The notes below the pieces were generated by a model, which ran no database searches, was not told the DNA's origin, and saw only the letters and a program-made list of their open reading frames with translations. Shown here piece by piece: positions 35,041 to 43,522 of a stretch of 64,000 bases of DNA. This stretch comes from Xanthomonas rydalmerensis (GTDB taxonomy: Bacteria > Pseudomonadota > Gammaproteobacteria > Xanthomonadales > Xanthomonadaceae), in the NCBI RefSeq assembly GCF_033170385.1, contig NZ_CP126170.1, positions 830,001 through 894,000 on the forward strand. Reading direction: 5' to 3'. A program made the position numbers and the translations under genes. The stretch's first letter is position 1. The number at the start of each line of letters is the position of its first letter.

Positions 35041-36024
35041 TCAGCCCGGCGCGACGCCGGGCACCACCTCGCAGGCGATGCCGACCGTCGCCAACTGCGC
35101 CGCCAGCGCGTCATGCGGCGCCTGCCGGAACGCATCGCCCGGCAGCAGGCTGACCACGCGCTGCCCGGCCTGCGCCTGTTCGACCAGCAGCGCCAGGTGC
35201 GCTGCCGGATCCTCCGGCAACAGCTGGCGGCTGGCATCGCGGCGTGCCATGCCCAGTACCGCCGCGCTCACCTGTGCACCGCACAGCAATAGGTCGGCCT
35301 GGTTGAGCGCACGCAGCGCCTTCAGCGTCAGCGCGCCGGGGTCGCCGGTGCCGGTGCCGACCAGCCACACGCTGCCCTGCCGCGGTACCTCGTCGCTGCG
35401 TTGCAGGCTGTCGGTAAAGGCCTGCTCGGCGGCGTCGCGCTGGCCGCTCTGCAGCAGCGTCTGCACCGGCCCCTCCAGCACCTGCTCGAACCAGCGTCGG
35501 CGCTGCGCCAACTCCGGTAGGCGGGCACGGATCGCGGCGCGGTGGCGTGCGAACAGTTGCGCCAGTTCGGCGTAGGAATGGTCCAGTTCGGTTTCCCAGC
35601 GCTCGCGCAGGCGCCGCGCCAGCATCGGCGCCGCGCCGCTGGAGGAGATCGCGATCAGCAGCGGATCGCGGTCGATGATCGCCGGCACCTGGAACGTCGA
35701 CAGCGCGGCGTCGTCGACTACGTTGACCCACTTGCGCCGCGCCCCGGCCTGCTCGGCCAACTGCCGATTGAATGCCTCGTCGTCGGTGGCCGCTACCACC
35801 AGCCAGGCGTCGTCCAGCCACTGCGGGTCGAAGGCGCCGTCGGCGCGCTGCAGGCGGCCCTGCGCCAGCCACTGCGCTACGGTGGGGTTGAGCGCGTGCG
35901 CGTACACCAGCACGTCGGCGCCGGCGTGCAGCAGCGCCTCGATCTTGCGCATCGCCACCTCGCCGCCGCCGACGACCAGCACGCGGCGTCCAGCCAGGTC
36001 GGCGAACAGGGGATACAGCGGCAT
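35041..36024 (-). CDS. cysG: Siroheme synthase with shortened methyltransferase domain
   Basis: The N-terminal half (about 1-205) is a precorrin-2 dehydrogenase/sirohydrochlorin ferrochelatase. It shows the NAD motif VLVVGGGEVAMRKIEALL, the VVAATDDEAFNRQLAE strand, and IAISSSGAAPMLARRLRERWE. The rest (about 218-327) starts like the uroporphyrinogen-III methyltransferase domain of CysG (VWLVGTGTGDPGALTLKALRALNQADLLL). It lacks the GYHCVPQEEIN and GGDPFIFGRGGEE motifs and stops after VVPGVAPG, so about half of that domain is missing. E. coli CysG has 457 residues and this one 327. It can probably do the last two steps of sirohaem synthesis but not the methylation. A separate methyltransferase would be needed. 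Confidence 0.82.
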   Translation of the reverse strand: MPLYPLFADLAGRRVLVVGGGEVAMRKIEALLHAGADVLVYAHALNPTVAQWLAQGRLQRADGAFDPQWLDDAWLVVAATDDEAFNRQLAEQAGARRKWVNVVDDAALSTFQVPAIIDRDPLLIAISSSGAAPMLARRLRERWETELDHSYAELAQLFARHRAAIRARLPELAQRRRWFEQVLEGPVQTLLQSGQRDAAEQAFTDSLQRSDEVPRQGSVWLVGTGTGDPGALTLKALRALNQADLLLCGAQVSAAVLGMARRDASRQLLPEDPAAHLALLVEQAQAGQRVVSLLPGDAFRQAPHDALAAQLATVGIACEVVPGVAPG

Positions 36025-36300
36025 GCGGACTCCTTGCTGGGGCGAGATGCGTCAGGTCGCGGGCAGGCAGGCGGCGGGGCCGCACACGGCTGCGCAGCGT
36101 TCTGTCCGCCAACGATACCGAAAGGACGATCCGATGGAGCTGTTCGGCATGGGGCGCCATCGCGTTTTTGCCATCGCGCCATCCCACCAACGGTCCGCGC
36201 CGACAGCGAATGCCCGGCCCCGCCGGCAGCGCCTCGCCGCGCAGCCAACGCGCAGGCGCTGGCGTATGATCCGCGCTCTTCGTCCTCCCGAACCGGCATC

Positions 36301-38283
36301 ATGGATCGAGCCCGTCCGCCGCTTGCCTGGCCACGCGTGTCGGCGTGGTGTTTCCTTTTTGCGCTGCTGTGGCACGCGGAACCCACGCTGGCGCAGACCG
36401 CGCGCAAGCCGTCTGCCTACGAGCAACGCCCAGGCCACGCCGCCGCCGCGCAGCCGGCGACCGGACCCGATTTCCTGCCGCGCCTCGACAGCCGCGCGCA
36501 GTTCATGCAACTGGCGCGGGTCTACAACGCCGGCACCGCGCTGGAGCTGCCGCATCTGCTGTTCGTGATCGACCGGCAGCAGGGCGGTCGCGTCTACTAC
36601 CTCAACACGCCGCGGTTCGCGCTGCACGAACCGTTCGTGCGCCAGCGCCTGGCGCCGCGCATGGGCAAGGCGGCGCTGAAGGCGCAATACCGCGATCCGC
36701 AGCGGCGCTTCCTGTTCGGCACCCTGAGCTGGCAGCAGGACCTGCCGGGCTACACCTACGAGTTCTGGGAGGGCGACCTGCTCACTGCACCGCTGCTGCA
36801 GCAGACCGATGCCGCCTTGCGCGCGTCGTTCTTCGACACGCTGCGGTTCAAGACCAACTCCACGCTGCACGAGCAACTGGCCCGCAGCGCCGGGCTGGCG
36901 TTCGTCACCCAGGAGGCGCTGCTGCGCGAGCAGCGCTTCCTGCCGTTGAATACCGGCCACGCCGAGGGGCGGCTGCGCATCGTGCGCTCGGAGGCGCAGT
37001 TCCGCACGCTGTCGCCGCGTGACATCCCAGTGCTGGACGAGGTGCCGATCGCGTTGGCGCCGGTCGCCGGCCTGGTCACGCAGCGCCCGTCCACGCTGTT
37101 GTCGCACGTCAACCTGCTGGCCAAGGGCTGGGGCATTCCCAATGTGTACGTGCGCGATGCACAGGCGGCGTTGCGCCAGTACGACGGCCGCTGGGTGCAA
37201 CTGGATGTCACCCACAACGATTACCGGGTGACGCCGCTGGCGGGGCCGCCGGCGGCCGCACCCGCTGCCATCCCACGCAGCGCGGCACGCACGCTGCCGC
37301 GTCCGGACCTGCGCGTGGCCGCGCTCAAGCCGCTGGCGGCGCTGCGCGCCAGCGACAGCCGGGCATGCGGGACCAAGGCGGCCAATCTCGGCACGCTGAA
37401 GGCGGTACTGCCGCCGGCCGCGCGCGTGCCGGACGGCTTCTGCATTCCGTTCGCGTTCTACCAGGCGGCGCTGCAGCGCCTGCAGGTCGACCAGCGCCTG
37501 CACGACCTGCAGCGTCGCCCCGGCTTCGCCACCGACGCGGAGGTGCGCCGCGCCGCGCTGGCGACGCTGCGCGGCGAGATCGCCGACGCCGCGCCCGATC
37601 CCGCCTTCGTGCGTGCGCTGGAGGCGCAGTGGCGCGCGCAACTGCACGGCGCCGGCGTGTTCGTGCGCAGCTCGTCCAACTCCGAGGATCTGCCCGCCTT
37701 CAGCGGCGCCGGCCTGTACACCACCGTGCCCAACGTCACCCGCGCCGACGCCTTGGCCAGGGCCGTGCAGACGGTGTGGGCGTCGGTGTACAACTTCGAG
37801 GCCTACGAAGCGCGCGCCGCCGCCGGCCTGCCGCAGGACGCGGTGGCCATGGCGGTGCTGGTGCAGTTGGCCGCGCCCTCGGACAGCTCCGGCGTGATGA
37901 TCACCCGCGACCCGTTCGATGCCGCGCGCCGCCACGTCACCTACATCTCGGCCAAGCGCGGCCTGGGCATCCGTGTGGTCGAGGGCAAGCGCCAGGCCGA
38001 ACAGGTGATGTATTCGAGCTGGTCCAAGGCGGTGCAGGTGCTGAGCCGCTCGGCCGAGGACACCCAACTCGTGGCCAACGCCGCCGGCGGCGTCCGCGAG
38101 GTGCCGATCACCGGTACCCGCCAGGTGCTGACCGACGCCCTCATCGCGCGGCTGGCGAAGGTTGGCGCGATGACCAAGCAGGCCCTGGGCGGCGCCGACC
38201 AGGACATCGAGTGGGCCGTGGTCGGCGACGAGGTGGTGATCCTGCAGGCGCGGCCGTATGTGGAGCGGGGCGGGCGCCAATGA
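36301..38283 (+). CDS. Exported PEP/pyruvate-binding (PPDK N-domain) protein
   Basis: This is a 660-residue protein. A signal-peptide-like start (MDRARPPLAWPRVSAWCFLFALLWHAEPTLAQ) is followed by a region of about 310 residues without recognised family. That region contains VTQRPSTLLSHVNLLAKGWGIPNV, which resembles a swivelling phosphohistidine-type domain. The C-terminal 300 residues form a pyruvate phosphate dikinase/PEP-synthase nucleotide-binding domain: CGTKAANLGTL, VPDGFCIPFAFY, FVRSSSNSEDLPAFSGAGLY, and IEWAVVGDEVVILQARPY. An ATP-grasp domain in an exported protein is unexpected. The N-terminus could instead be a membrane anchor facing the cytoplasm. The ribosome binding site is weak. 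Confidence 0.72.
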   Translation: MDRARPPLAWPRVSAWCFLFALLWHAEPTLAQTARKPSAYEQRPGHAAAAQPATGPDFLPRLDSRAQFMQLARVYNAGTALELPHLLFVIDRQQGGRVYYLNTPRFALHEPFVRQRLAPRMGKAALKAQYRDPQRRFLFGTLSWQQDLPGYTYEFWEGDLLTAPLLQQTDAALRASFFDTLRFKTNSTLHEQLARSAGLAFVTQEALLREQRFLPLNTGHAEGRLRIVRSEAQFRTLSPRDIPVLDEVPIALAPVAGLVTQRPSTLLSHVNLLAKGWGIPNVYVRDAQAALRQYDGRWVQLDVTHNDYRVTPLAGPPAAAPAAIPRSAARTLPRPDLRVAALKPLAALRASDSRACGTKAANLGTLKAVLPPAARVPDGFCIPFAFYQAALQRLQVDQRLHDLQRRPGFATDAEVRRAALATLRGEIADAAPDPAFVRALEAQWRAQLHGAGVFVRSSSNSEDLPAFSGAGLYTTVPNVTRADALARAVQTVWASVYNFEAYEARAAAGLPQDAVAMAVLVQLAAPSDSSGVMITRDPFDAARRHVTYISAKRGLGIRVVEGKRQAEQVMYSSWSKAVQVLSRSAEDTQLVANAAGGVREVPITGTRQVLTDALIARLAKVGAMTKQALGGADQDIEWAVVGDEVVILQARPYVERGGRQ

Positions 38284-38379
38284 GCCGCCGTCAAGCTGTT
38301 GTCGGCGATGCTATCCGCGCGGGCGATTGCGGTGGGCCGCGGGGGCGACGAAGCGGTGCCGGGGTTCCATCGATGTCGG

Positions 38380-38466
38380 GTCGCGGCGCTGAAGCCGCTC
38401 CTGCGGACGACAGTTCGCGACGTTCGCCGTTTGCCGAGCTTCTGTAAAAGCGGCTTCAGCCGCGAC
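38380..38466. repeat. REP pair
   Basis: An inverse REP with one extra base (GTCGCGGCGCTGAAGCCGCT..., 38380-38403) faces a forward copy (GTAAAAGCGGCTTCAGCCGC..., 38444-38466). They lie between two convergent genes, a usual REP location. Confidence 0.8.
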
Positions 38467-38504
38467 GCGCAGCACCCGGCAGATCGCCGGGCGCTCCCAT
38501 CAGA

Positions 38505-40670
38505 TCACGCCGCCGGCGCATCCGCATTGCGGTGATGCGCGGCAGTCGACTTGTTGTCGCGCTCGGCCGCCAGCAGGGTCAGCGAGCGACCGATGCCGTG
38601 CCACTGCGCGCCGCCGGGCAGGCCGTGCTCGTGGTCGCGCTCGGCGGTGTCGATCAGCACGCGCCAGTGTTCGCCTTCCACCAGCGGCAGGGTGAATTGC
38701 ACGTCCTCGACCGCGCCGTTGACGATCATCAGCAGGGTCACGTTGGACGCGGCCTGGCGCAGGCCGCTGGACGGGGCACGGCCATCCAGGCGCATCATCA
38801 GCGCGCGTGCGTGCGGGTCGTGCCAGGAGGCTTCGGTCATTTCCTCGCCGTCCGGGGCCAGCCAGGTCACGTCCTTGATGCCCAGTTCCTCGTCGTAGAC
38901 GCCGTCGAAGAAACGCGCACGGTGCAGCAGCGGGTAGTGCGCGCGCAGGTGGGTCAGGCGCGAGACGAAGGCGCTGAGCTGGTGCGCGCGCGGGCCGGCT
39001 TCCCAGTTCAGCCAGGTCAGTTCGTTGTCCTGGCAGTAGGTGTTGTTGTTGCCGCCCTTGCTGCGGCCGAACTCGTCGCCGGCCAGCAGCATCGGCGTGC
39101 CCTGCGACAGCAGCAGGGTCGCCAGCATGTTGCGCATCTGCCGCAGGCGCAGGGCATTGATGTCTTCGTCGTCGGTCTCGCCTTCCACGCCGTAGTTGGC
39201 GGAGATGTTGTTGTCCGAGCCGTCGCGGTTGTGCTCGCCGTTGGCCTCGTTGTGCTTGTGCGCGTAGCTGACCAGGTCGTGCAGGGTGAAGCCGTCGTGG
39301 GCGGTGACGAAGTTGACCGAGGCGGTGGGGCGGCGGCCGCGGTGGTGGAACAGGTCGGCCGAGCCGGTCAGGCGCGTGGCCAGTTCGGCCAGCTGGCCTT
39401 CGTCGCCACGCCAGAACGCGCGCACGTTGTCGCGGAACTTGTCGTTCCACTCCGACCAGCCCGGCGGGAACGCGCCGACCTGGTAGCCGCCGGGACCGAC
39501 GTCCCATGGCTCGGCGATCAGCTTGACCTGGCTCAGCAGCGGGTCCTGGCGGCAGGCGTCGAGGAAGCCGCCCTTGGGATCGAACCCGTGGTGTTCGCGG
39601 CCGAGGATGGTGGCCAGGTCGAAGCGGAACCCGTCCACGTGCATCTCCGCCACCCAGTAGCGCAGCGAGTCATTGACCATGCGCAGCGCGCCGGCATTGG
39701 TCAGGTCGAAGGTATTACCGGTGCCGGTGTCGTTGATGTAGAAGCGACGGTCCTCGGCCAGGCGGTAGTAGCTGGCGTTGTCGATGCCCTTGAACGACAG
39801 CGTCGGCCCCAGTTCGTTGCCTTCGGCAGTGTGGTTGTAGACCACGTCCAGGATCACTTCCAGCCCGGCACTGTGCAGGCGCGCCACCATCTGCTTGAAC
39901 TCGGACACGGTGCGCGTGGCCATGTAGCGCGGGTGCGGGGCGAAGAAGCCGATGGTGTTGTAGCCCCAGTAGTTGCGCAGTCCCTGCTTGAGCAGGTATT
40001 CGTCGTCGACGAAGGCGTGCACCGGTAGCAGCTCCACCGCGGTCATGCCTAGGCGCTTGATGTGCTCGACCACCTCGTCGACCTTCAGCCCGGAGAAGGT
40101 GCCGCGCCAGGCTTCGGGCACCGAGGGGTGGCGCATGGTGGTGCCGCGCAGATGGGTCTCGTAGATCACCGTGCTGTCCCACGGCGTCTGCGGGCGCTGG
40201 TCCTTGCCCCAGGTGAAGGCCGGATCGATCACCGCGCACTTGGGCATGTAGGCGGCGCTGTCGCGGCGATCGAAGCTGAGGTCGGCATCCTTGTGGCCGA
40301 TGGTGTAGCCGAACAGGGCCGGCGCCCATTTCAGTTCGCCGACCAGTTGCTTGGCGTAGGGATCGAGCAGCAGCTTGTTGGGATTGAAGCGGTGGCCGGC
40401 GTCGGGCGCGTACGGGCCGTACACGCGGTAGCCGTAGAGCTGGCCCGGGCGCGCGTCGGGCAGGTAGCCGTGCCAGATCTCGTCGGTGTACTCGGGCAGG
40501 GCGATGCGTTCGATCTCGCGGCCGCGGTCGTCGAACAGGCACAGCTCCACCTTGGTGGCGTGCGCCGAATACAGGGCGAAGTTCACCCCCAGGCCATCCC
40601 AGGTGGCGCCCAGGGGGTACGGCAGGCCCTCGCGGATACGCGAACGGCGGGTGAGCTTGCGCACGGGCAT
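38505..40670 (-). CDS. glgX: Glycogen debranching enzyme
   Basis: This is a GH13 isoamylase-type enzyme of 721 residues that cuts alpha-1,6 branches of phosphorylase-trimmed glycogen. An N-terminal carbohydrate-binding module (GLPYPLGATWDGLGVNFALYS) leads into the barrel with DVVYNHTAEG, VDGFRFDLATI (nucleophile Asp), AEPWD (acid Glu) and NFVTAHDGFTL (third Asp). The release of malto-oligosaccharides feeds TreY/MalQ encoded just upstream. AAGGAT lies about 7 bases before the ATG. It is the last gene of the minus-strand glg-tre cluster. Confidence 0.92.
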   Translation of the reverse strand: MPVRKLTRRSRIREGLPYPLGATWDGLGVNFALYSAHATKVELCLFDDRGREIERIALPEYTDEIWHGYLPDARPGQLYGYRVYGPYAPDAGHRFNPNKLLLDPYAKQLVGELKWAPALFGYTIGHKDADLSFDRRDSAAYMPKCAVIDPAFTWGKDQRPQTPWDSTVIYETHLRGTTMRHPSVPEAWRGTFSGLKVDEVVEHIKRLGMTAVELLPVHAFVDDEYLLKQGLRNYWGYNTIGFFAPHPRYMATRTVSEFKQMVARLHSAGLEVILDVVYNHTAEGNELGPTLSFKGIDNASYYRLAEDRRFYINDTGTGNTFDLTNAGALRMVNDSLRYWVAEMHVDGFRFDLATILGREHHGFDPKGGFLDACRQDPLLSQVKLIAEPWDVGPGGYQVGAFPPGWSEWNDKFRDNVRAFWRGDEGQLAELATRLTGSADLFHHRGRRPTASVNFVTAHDGFTLHDLVSYAHKHNEANGEHNRDGSDNNISANYGVEGETDDEDINALRLRQMRNMLATLLLSQGTPMLLAGDEFGRSKGGNNNTYCQDNELTWLNWEAGPRAHQLSAFVSRLTHLRAHYPLLHRARFFDGVYDEELGIKDVTWLAPDGEEMTEASWHDPHARALMMRLDGRAPSSGLRQAASNVTLLMIVNGAVEDVQFTLPLVEGEHWRVLIDTAERDHEHGLPGGAQWHGIGRSLTLLAAERDNKSTAAHHRNADAPAA

Positions 40671-40679
40671 GAAGGATCC

Positions 40680-40886
40680 TTACGAAGAGGTGCTGCCGTT
40701 GCCGGCGCTGCGTCGCGGTTGCTGCGGCGGCAGCGCCTCGGCCTCGGCTTCGGCGGCCGCCTCCGCGTCCACCAGGCGTTCGGCCATGGCCCAGTGGCGG
40801 GCGGCGCGGCCGTCGGGTCGCCCTTCGGCTTCCCAGATTTCGTGTGCGAGTTGGCGGATGCGGCGTTGGCGTGTTTCTGCGTCCAT
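40680..40886 (-). CDS. DUF2934 family protein
   Basis: This is a 68-residue protein. The DUF2934 core is present: RIRQLAHEIWEAEGRPDGRAARHWAMAERLVD. An Ala/Glu-rich stretch and a Ser-rich end follow. The gene lies in the 230-base gap between treY and glgX, in the same direction. A short protein of this family next to glycogen/trehalose genes is common in Xanthomonas-type clusters. It may be a small regulator or accessory factor, but nothing in the sequence shows its action. Confidence 0.82.
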   Translation of the reverse strand: MDAETRQRRIRQLAHEIWEAEGRPDGRAARHWAMAERLVDAEAAAEAEAEALPPQQPRRSAGNGSTSS

Positions 40887-40900
40887 GGCTTCTTGCGGAA

Positions 40901-43522
40901 TCAGGGGGAGGCGACCAGTACGGCCACCGGGAACTCGGCGAACAGCGCCGATACCGGAATGGCCGAGGTTGTCGCGACGGCAGCATCGGCCAGCACCGGA
41001 CGATACTCTGCCTGGGGCAGTGTCAGAACCGTGTTACGCCAGTCCAGCTGCGCCCGCAGCGGCGCGTCCGGCCGCAACGCCTGCGCGGCGGCGCTCAGCC
41101 GCGGTACCACCACCACCAGCGAGGCGCCCTCGTGTTCGCGCACGAAGCCGAGCACGTGCTGCGCCTGCGGGCCCTGCGCCTGCAGCGGCGTGTAGCTGCC
41201 GTGCGCGAACAGGGCCGGATGCGCGCGCCGCAGTTGCAGCAGCTGTGCGGTCAGCCAGGCCTTGACGTGGCCGCTGTGCCAGTCCTGCAGCAGCGCGCCT
41301 GGGGCGGTTGCGTCGCCCAGCCAGGCCTGACGCAGCGCGTAGTCCACCGGGCGGCGGTTGTCCGGATCCACCAGCGACAGGTCCCAGCCCTCGCTGCCCT
41401 GATACAGGTCGGGCACGCCGGGCAGGGTCAGGCGCAGGGTGGTCTGCACCAGACTGTTGAGCGCGCCGGCCGGGGCCAGCGCCGCGGCGGCCTGCGCCAG
41501 CGCCTCGCGCAGCGCGGCGCCGGCCGGCTGCAGCAGTGCGGCATCGAGCAGGGCGCGCGCACTGCGCTCGTAGTCCTCGTCCGGCCAGGTCCAGTGGGTA
41601 CGCAGCTTGGCTTCGCGGGCGGCCTTGAGCTGCCAGGCGCCGATGCGCTCGGCGTAGTCGCGCAGGCCGTCGGCATCGTCCACCGCCAGTTCCAGCGGCC
41701 ACGCCGCCACCAGCATCTGCCACAGCATCAGCAGGTCGCCGGGCAGCGGCGCGGCGCTGCCGGCCGGTAGCAGGTCGGCCGACAGCGCCTGGAACCGCGC
41801 CACCTGCGCGTCCCACCACGGCGCCTGCGTGCTCAGTGCGGCCAGGCGCATGCGCACGTCTTCGCCGCGCTTGTGGTCATGGGTGGCGGTGGCCAGCAGC
41901 GCGCGCGGATAGCGCTCTGCGCGCACCGCGTTGGCCGCGTGGAATTCGGCCGGCGTCAGCGCGAACACGTCCGGCTCGCTGCCCACCTCGTTGCGCGAGA
42001 GCAGCACGCCGTGGCGGTAGAAGGAGGTGTCCTCCACCGACTTGGCGTTGAGCGGCGCCGACAGCTGTTCCAGGCGCCGGCGCACGATCCGCCGCAGCGC
42101 CACCTGTGCCTTGCCCGTGCCGCGGCCGTCGCGGCTCCAGCGTTCGATCGCGTCGATCGCCGCGCACACTCGCGGTTCGGCGCCGGCACGCGCGCGCTGC
42201 GCGGCCTGGGCCAGGCGCGCCGCATCGTCGTCGTCCAGGCCGTCGGGCCCGGCGTAGGTGCGATACACCTCGAAGTGACGCAGCAAGGCCATCAGCCCGC
42301 GCGCCAGCATCTGCGGGCTGAACTCGCGGGTCAGCGGATCCAGGTGCGCGGCGGCGCCCAGCGCCTGCACGGTGCGCACGAACTCGGCCTGCAGCGAACC
42401 CTGCAGGATTTCGTCGCGCGCGGCACGCTGCTCCTGGCCGAAGTCGCCGCTGCGTCCGCTCCAGCTTCGCCACAGTGCGGTCAGCTGTTCGGCGCCGGCC
42501 GGGTCGTGCAGCACCGCGGCGACCTGGTCCATGAAGTCGTAGCCGGTGGTGCCGTCGCAGGGCCAGTCGGTGCGCAGTTGCTCGTGCGGCGCCAGGATCT
42601 TTTCCAGGTACAGGGCGATGCCGCCCGGGGCGATGCCGCGGCGGCGGCCGGCGCGATCCAGTTGCGTGCGCAGCCGCTGCACGTAGCCGGTGGGGTCGGC
42701 CAGGCCATCCACGTGGTCGACCCGCACGCCATCGAGATGGCCCTCGGCGACCAGCCGCAACGGCAGCTCGTGGACCGCGGCGAACACGTCGTTCTGCTCC
42801 ACGCGCAGCGCCGCCAGCGAGGTGATGTCGAAGAAGCGGCGGTAGTTGAGCATGTCGTTGCCGACCCGCCACCAGGCCAGGCGATAGCACTGGCGTTCGA
42901 TCAGCCGGTGCAGGGCGTCGTCACCCAGCCGCGCGGCGTCGTTGAGCCGCGCCGCCCAGGCAGGGCGCGCGCTGGCCGGTTCCTGGGCGATGGCGCCGTC
43001 CAGGCGGATCGGGAAACGCTGGTCGTGGTGCTGCAGGACGACGCTGCCGTCCTCGGCCACCTGCAATTGCAGCGCGCCTTCGCTCAGCGCCTGCGCATAA
43101 GGCCGGTCCAGCACCGGCAGCCACAGCTTGCCCTCGCGCCCGGGCGCGCGCCAGTCGATGTCGAACCAGCCGGCATGGCGGCTGCGCCGGCCATGGGTGA
43201 GCACGTCCCACCACCACGGATTGCTCGGGTGGGTGGCCATGTGGTTGGGCACGATGTCCAGGATCAGGCCCATGCCGTGGCTACGCGCACGCTCGGACAG
43301 GTGCAGCAGCGCCGGCTCGCCGCCGAGTTCGGGATTGACCTGGCGCGGGTCGGTGACGTCGTAGCCGTGGGTGGAGCCGGGCACGGCGGTGCCGATCGGC
43401 GACAGGTACAGATGGCTGATGCCCAGCCCGGCGTAATACGGCACCTGCGCGGCAGCATCGAGCAGGGTGAAATCGGCATGCAGCTGCAGGCGGGCGGTGG
43501 CCCGCAGGGGAATCATGCGCAT
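40901..43522 (-). CDS. treY: Malto-oligosyltrehalose synthase
   Basis: This is a GH13 isomerase of 873 residues that turns the reducing-end alpha-1,4 bond of malto-oligosaccharides into the alpha,alpha-1,1 bond of trehalose. Features are LQLHADFTLLDAAAQVPYYAGLGISHLYLSP, ILDIVPNHMA, GVRVDHVDGLADP (nucleophile Asp), YLEKILAPHE (Glu), and ATATHDHKRGEDVRMRL. The frame stays open far upstream, but that part is a shadow of malQ. GGAG 7 bases before the ATG at 43522 and a 10-base overlap with malQ fix the start. It works with TreZ from the same cluster. Confidence 0.93.
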   Translation of the reverse strand: MRMIPLRATARLQLHADFTLLDAAAQVPYYAGLGISHLYLSPIGTAVPGSTHGYDVTDPRQVNPELGGEPALLHLSERARSHGMGLILDIVPNHMATHPSNPWWWDVLTHGRRSRHAGWFDIDWRAPGREGKLWLPVLDRPYAQALSEGALQLQVAEDGSVVLQHHDQRFPIRLDGAIAQEPASARPAWAARLNDAARLGDDALHRLIERQCYRLAWWRVGNDMLNYRRFFDITSLAALRVEQNDVFAAVHELPLRLVAEGHLDGVRVDHVDGLADPTGYVQRLRTQLDRAGRRRGIAPGGIALYLEKILAPHEQLRTDWPCDGTTGYDFMDQVAAVLHDPAGAEQLTALWRSWSGRSGDFGQEQRAARDEILQGSLQAEFVRTVQALGAAAHLDPLTREFSPQMLARGLMALLRHFEVYRTYAGPDGLDDDDAARLAQAAQRARAGAEPRVCAAIDAIERWSRDGRGTGKAQVALRRIVRRRLEQLSAPLNAKSVEDTSFYRHGVLLSRNEVGSEPDVFALTPAEFHAANAVRAERYPRALLATATHDHKRGEDVRMRLAALSTQAPWWDAQVARFQALSADLLPAGSAAPLPGDLLMLWQMLVAAWPLELAVDDADGLRDYAERIGAWQLKAAREAKLRTHWTWPDEDYERSARALLDAALLQPAGAALREALAQAAAALAPAGALNSLVQTTLRLTLPGVPDLYQGSEGWDLSLVDPDNRRPVDYALRQAWLGDATAPGALLQDWHSGHVKAWLTAQLLQLRRAHPALFAHGSYTPLQAQGPQAQHVLGFVREHEGASLVVVVPRLSAAAQALRPDAPLRAQLDWRNTVLTLPQAEYRPVLADAAVATTSAIPVSALFAEFPVAVLVASP

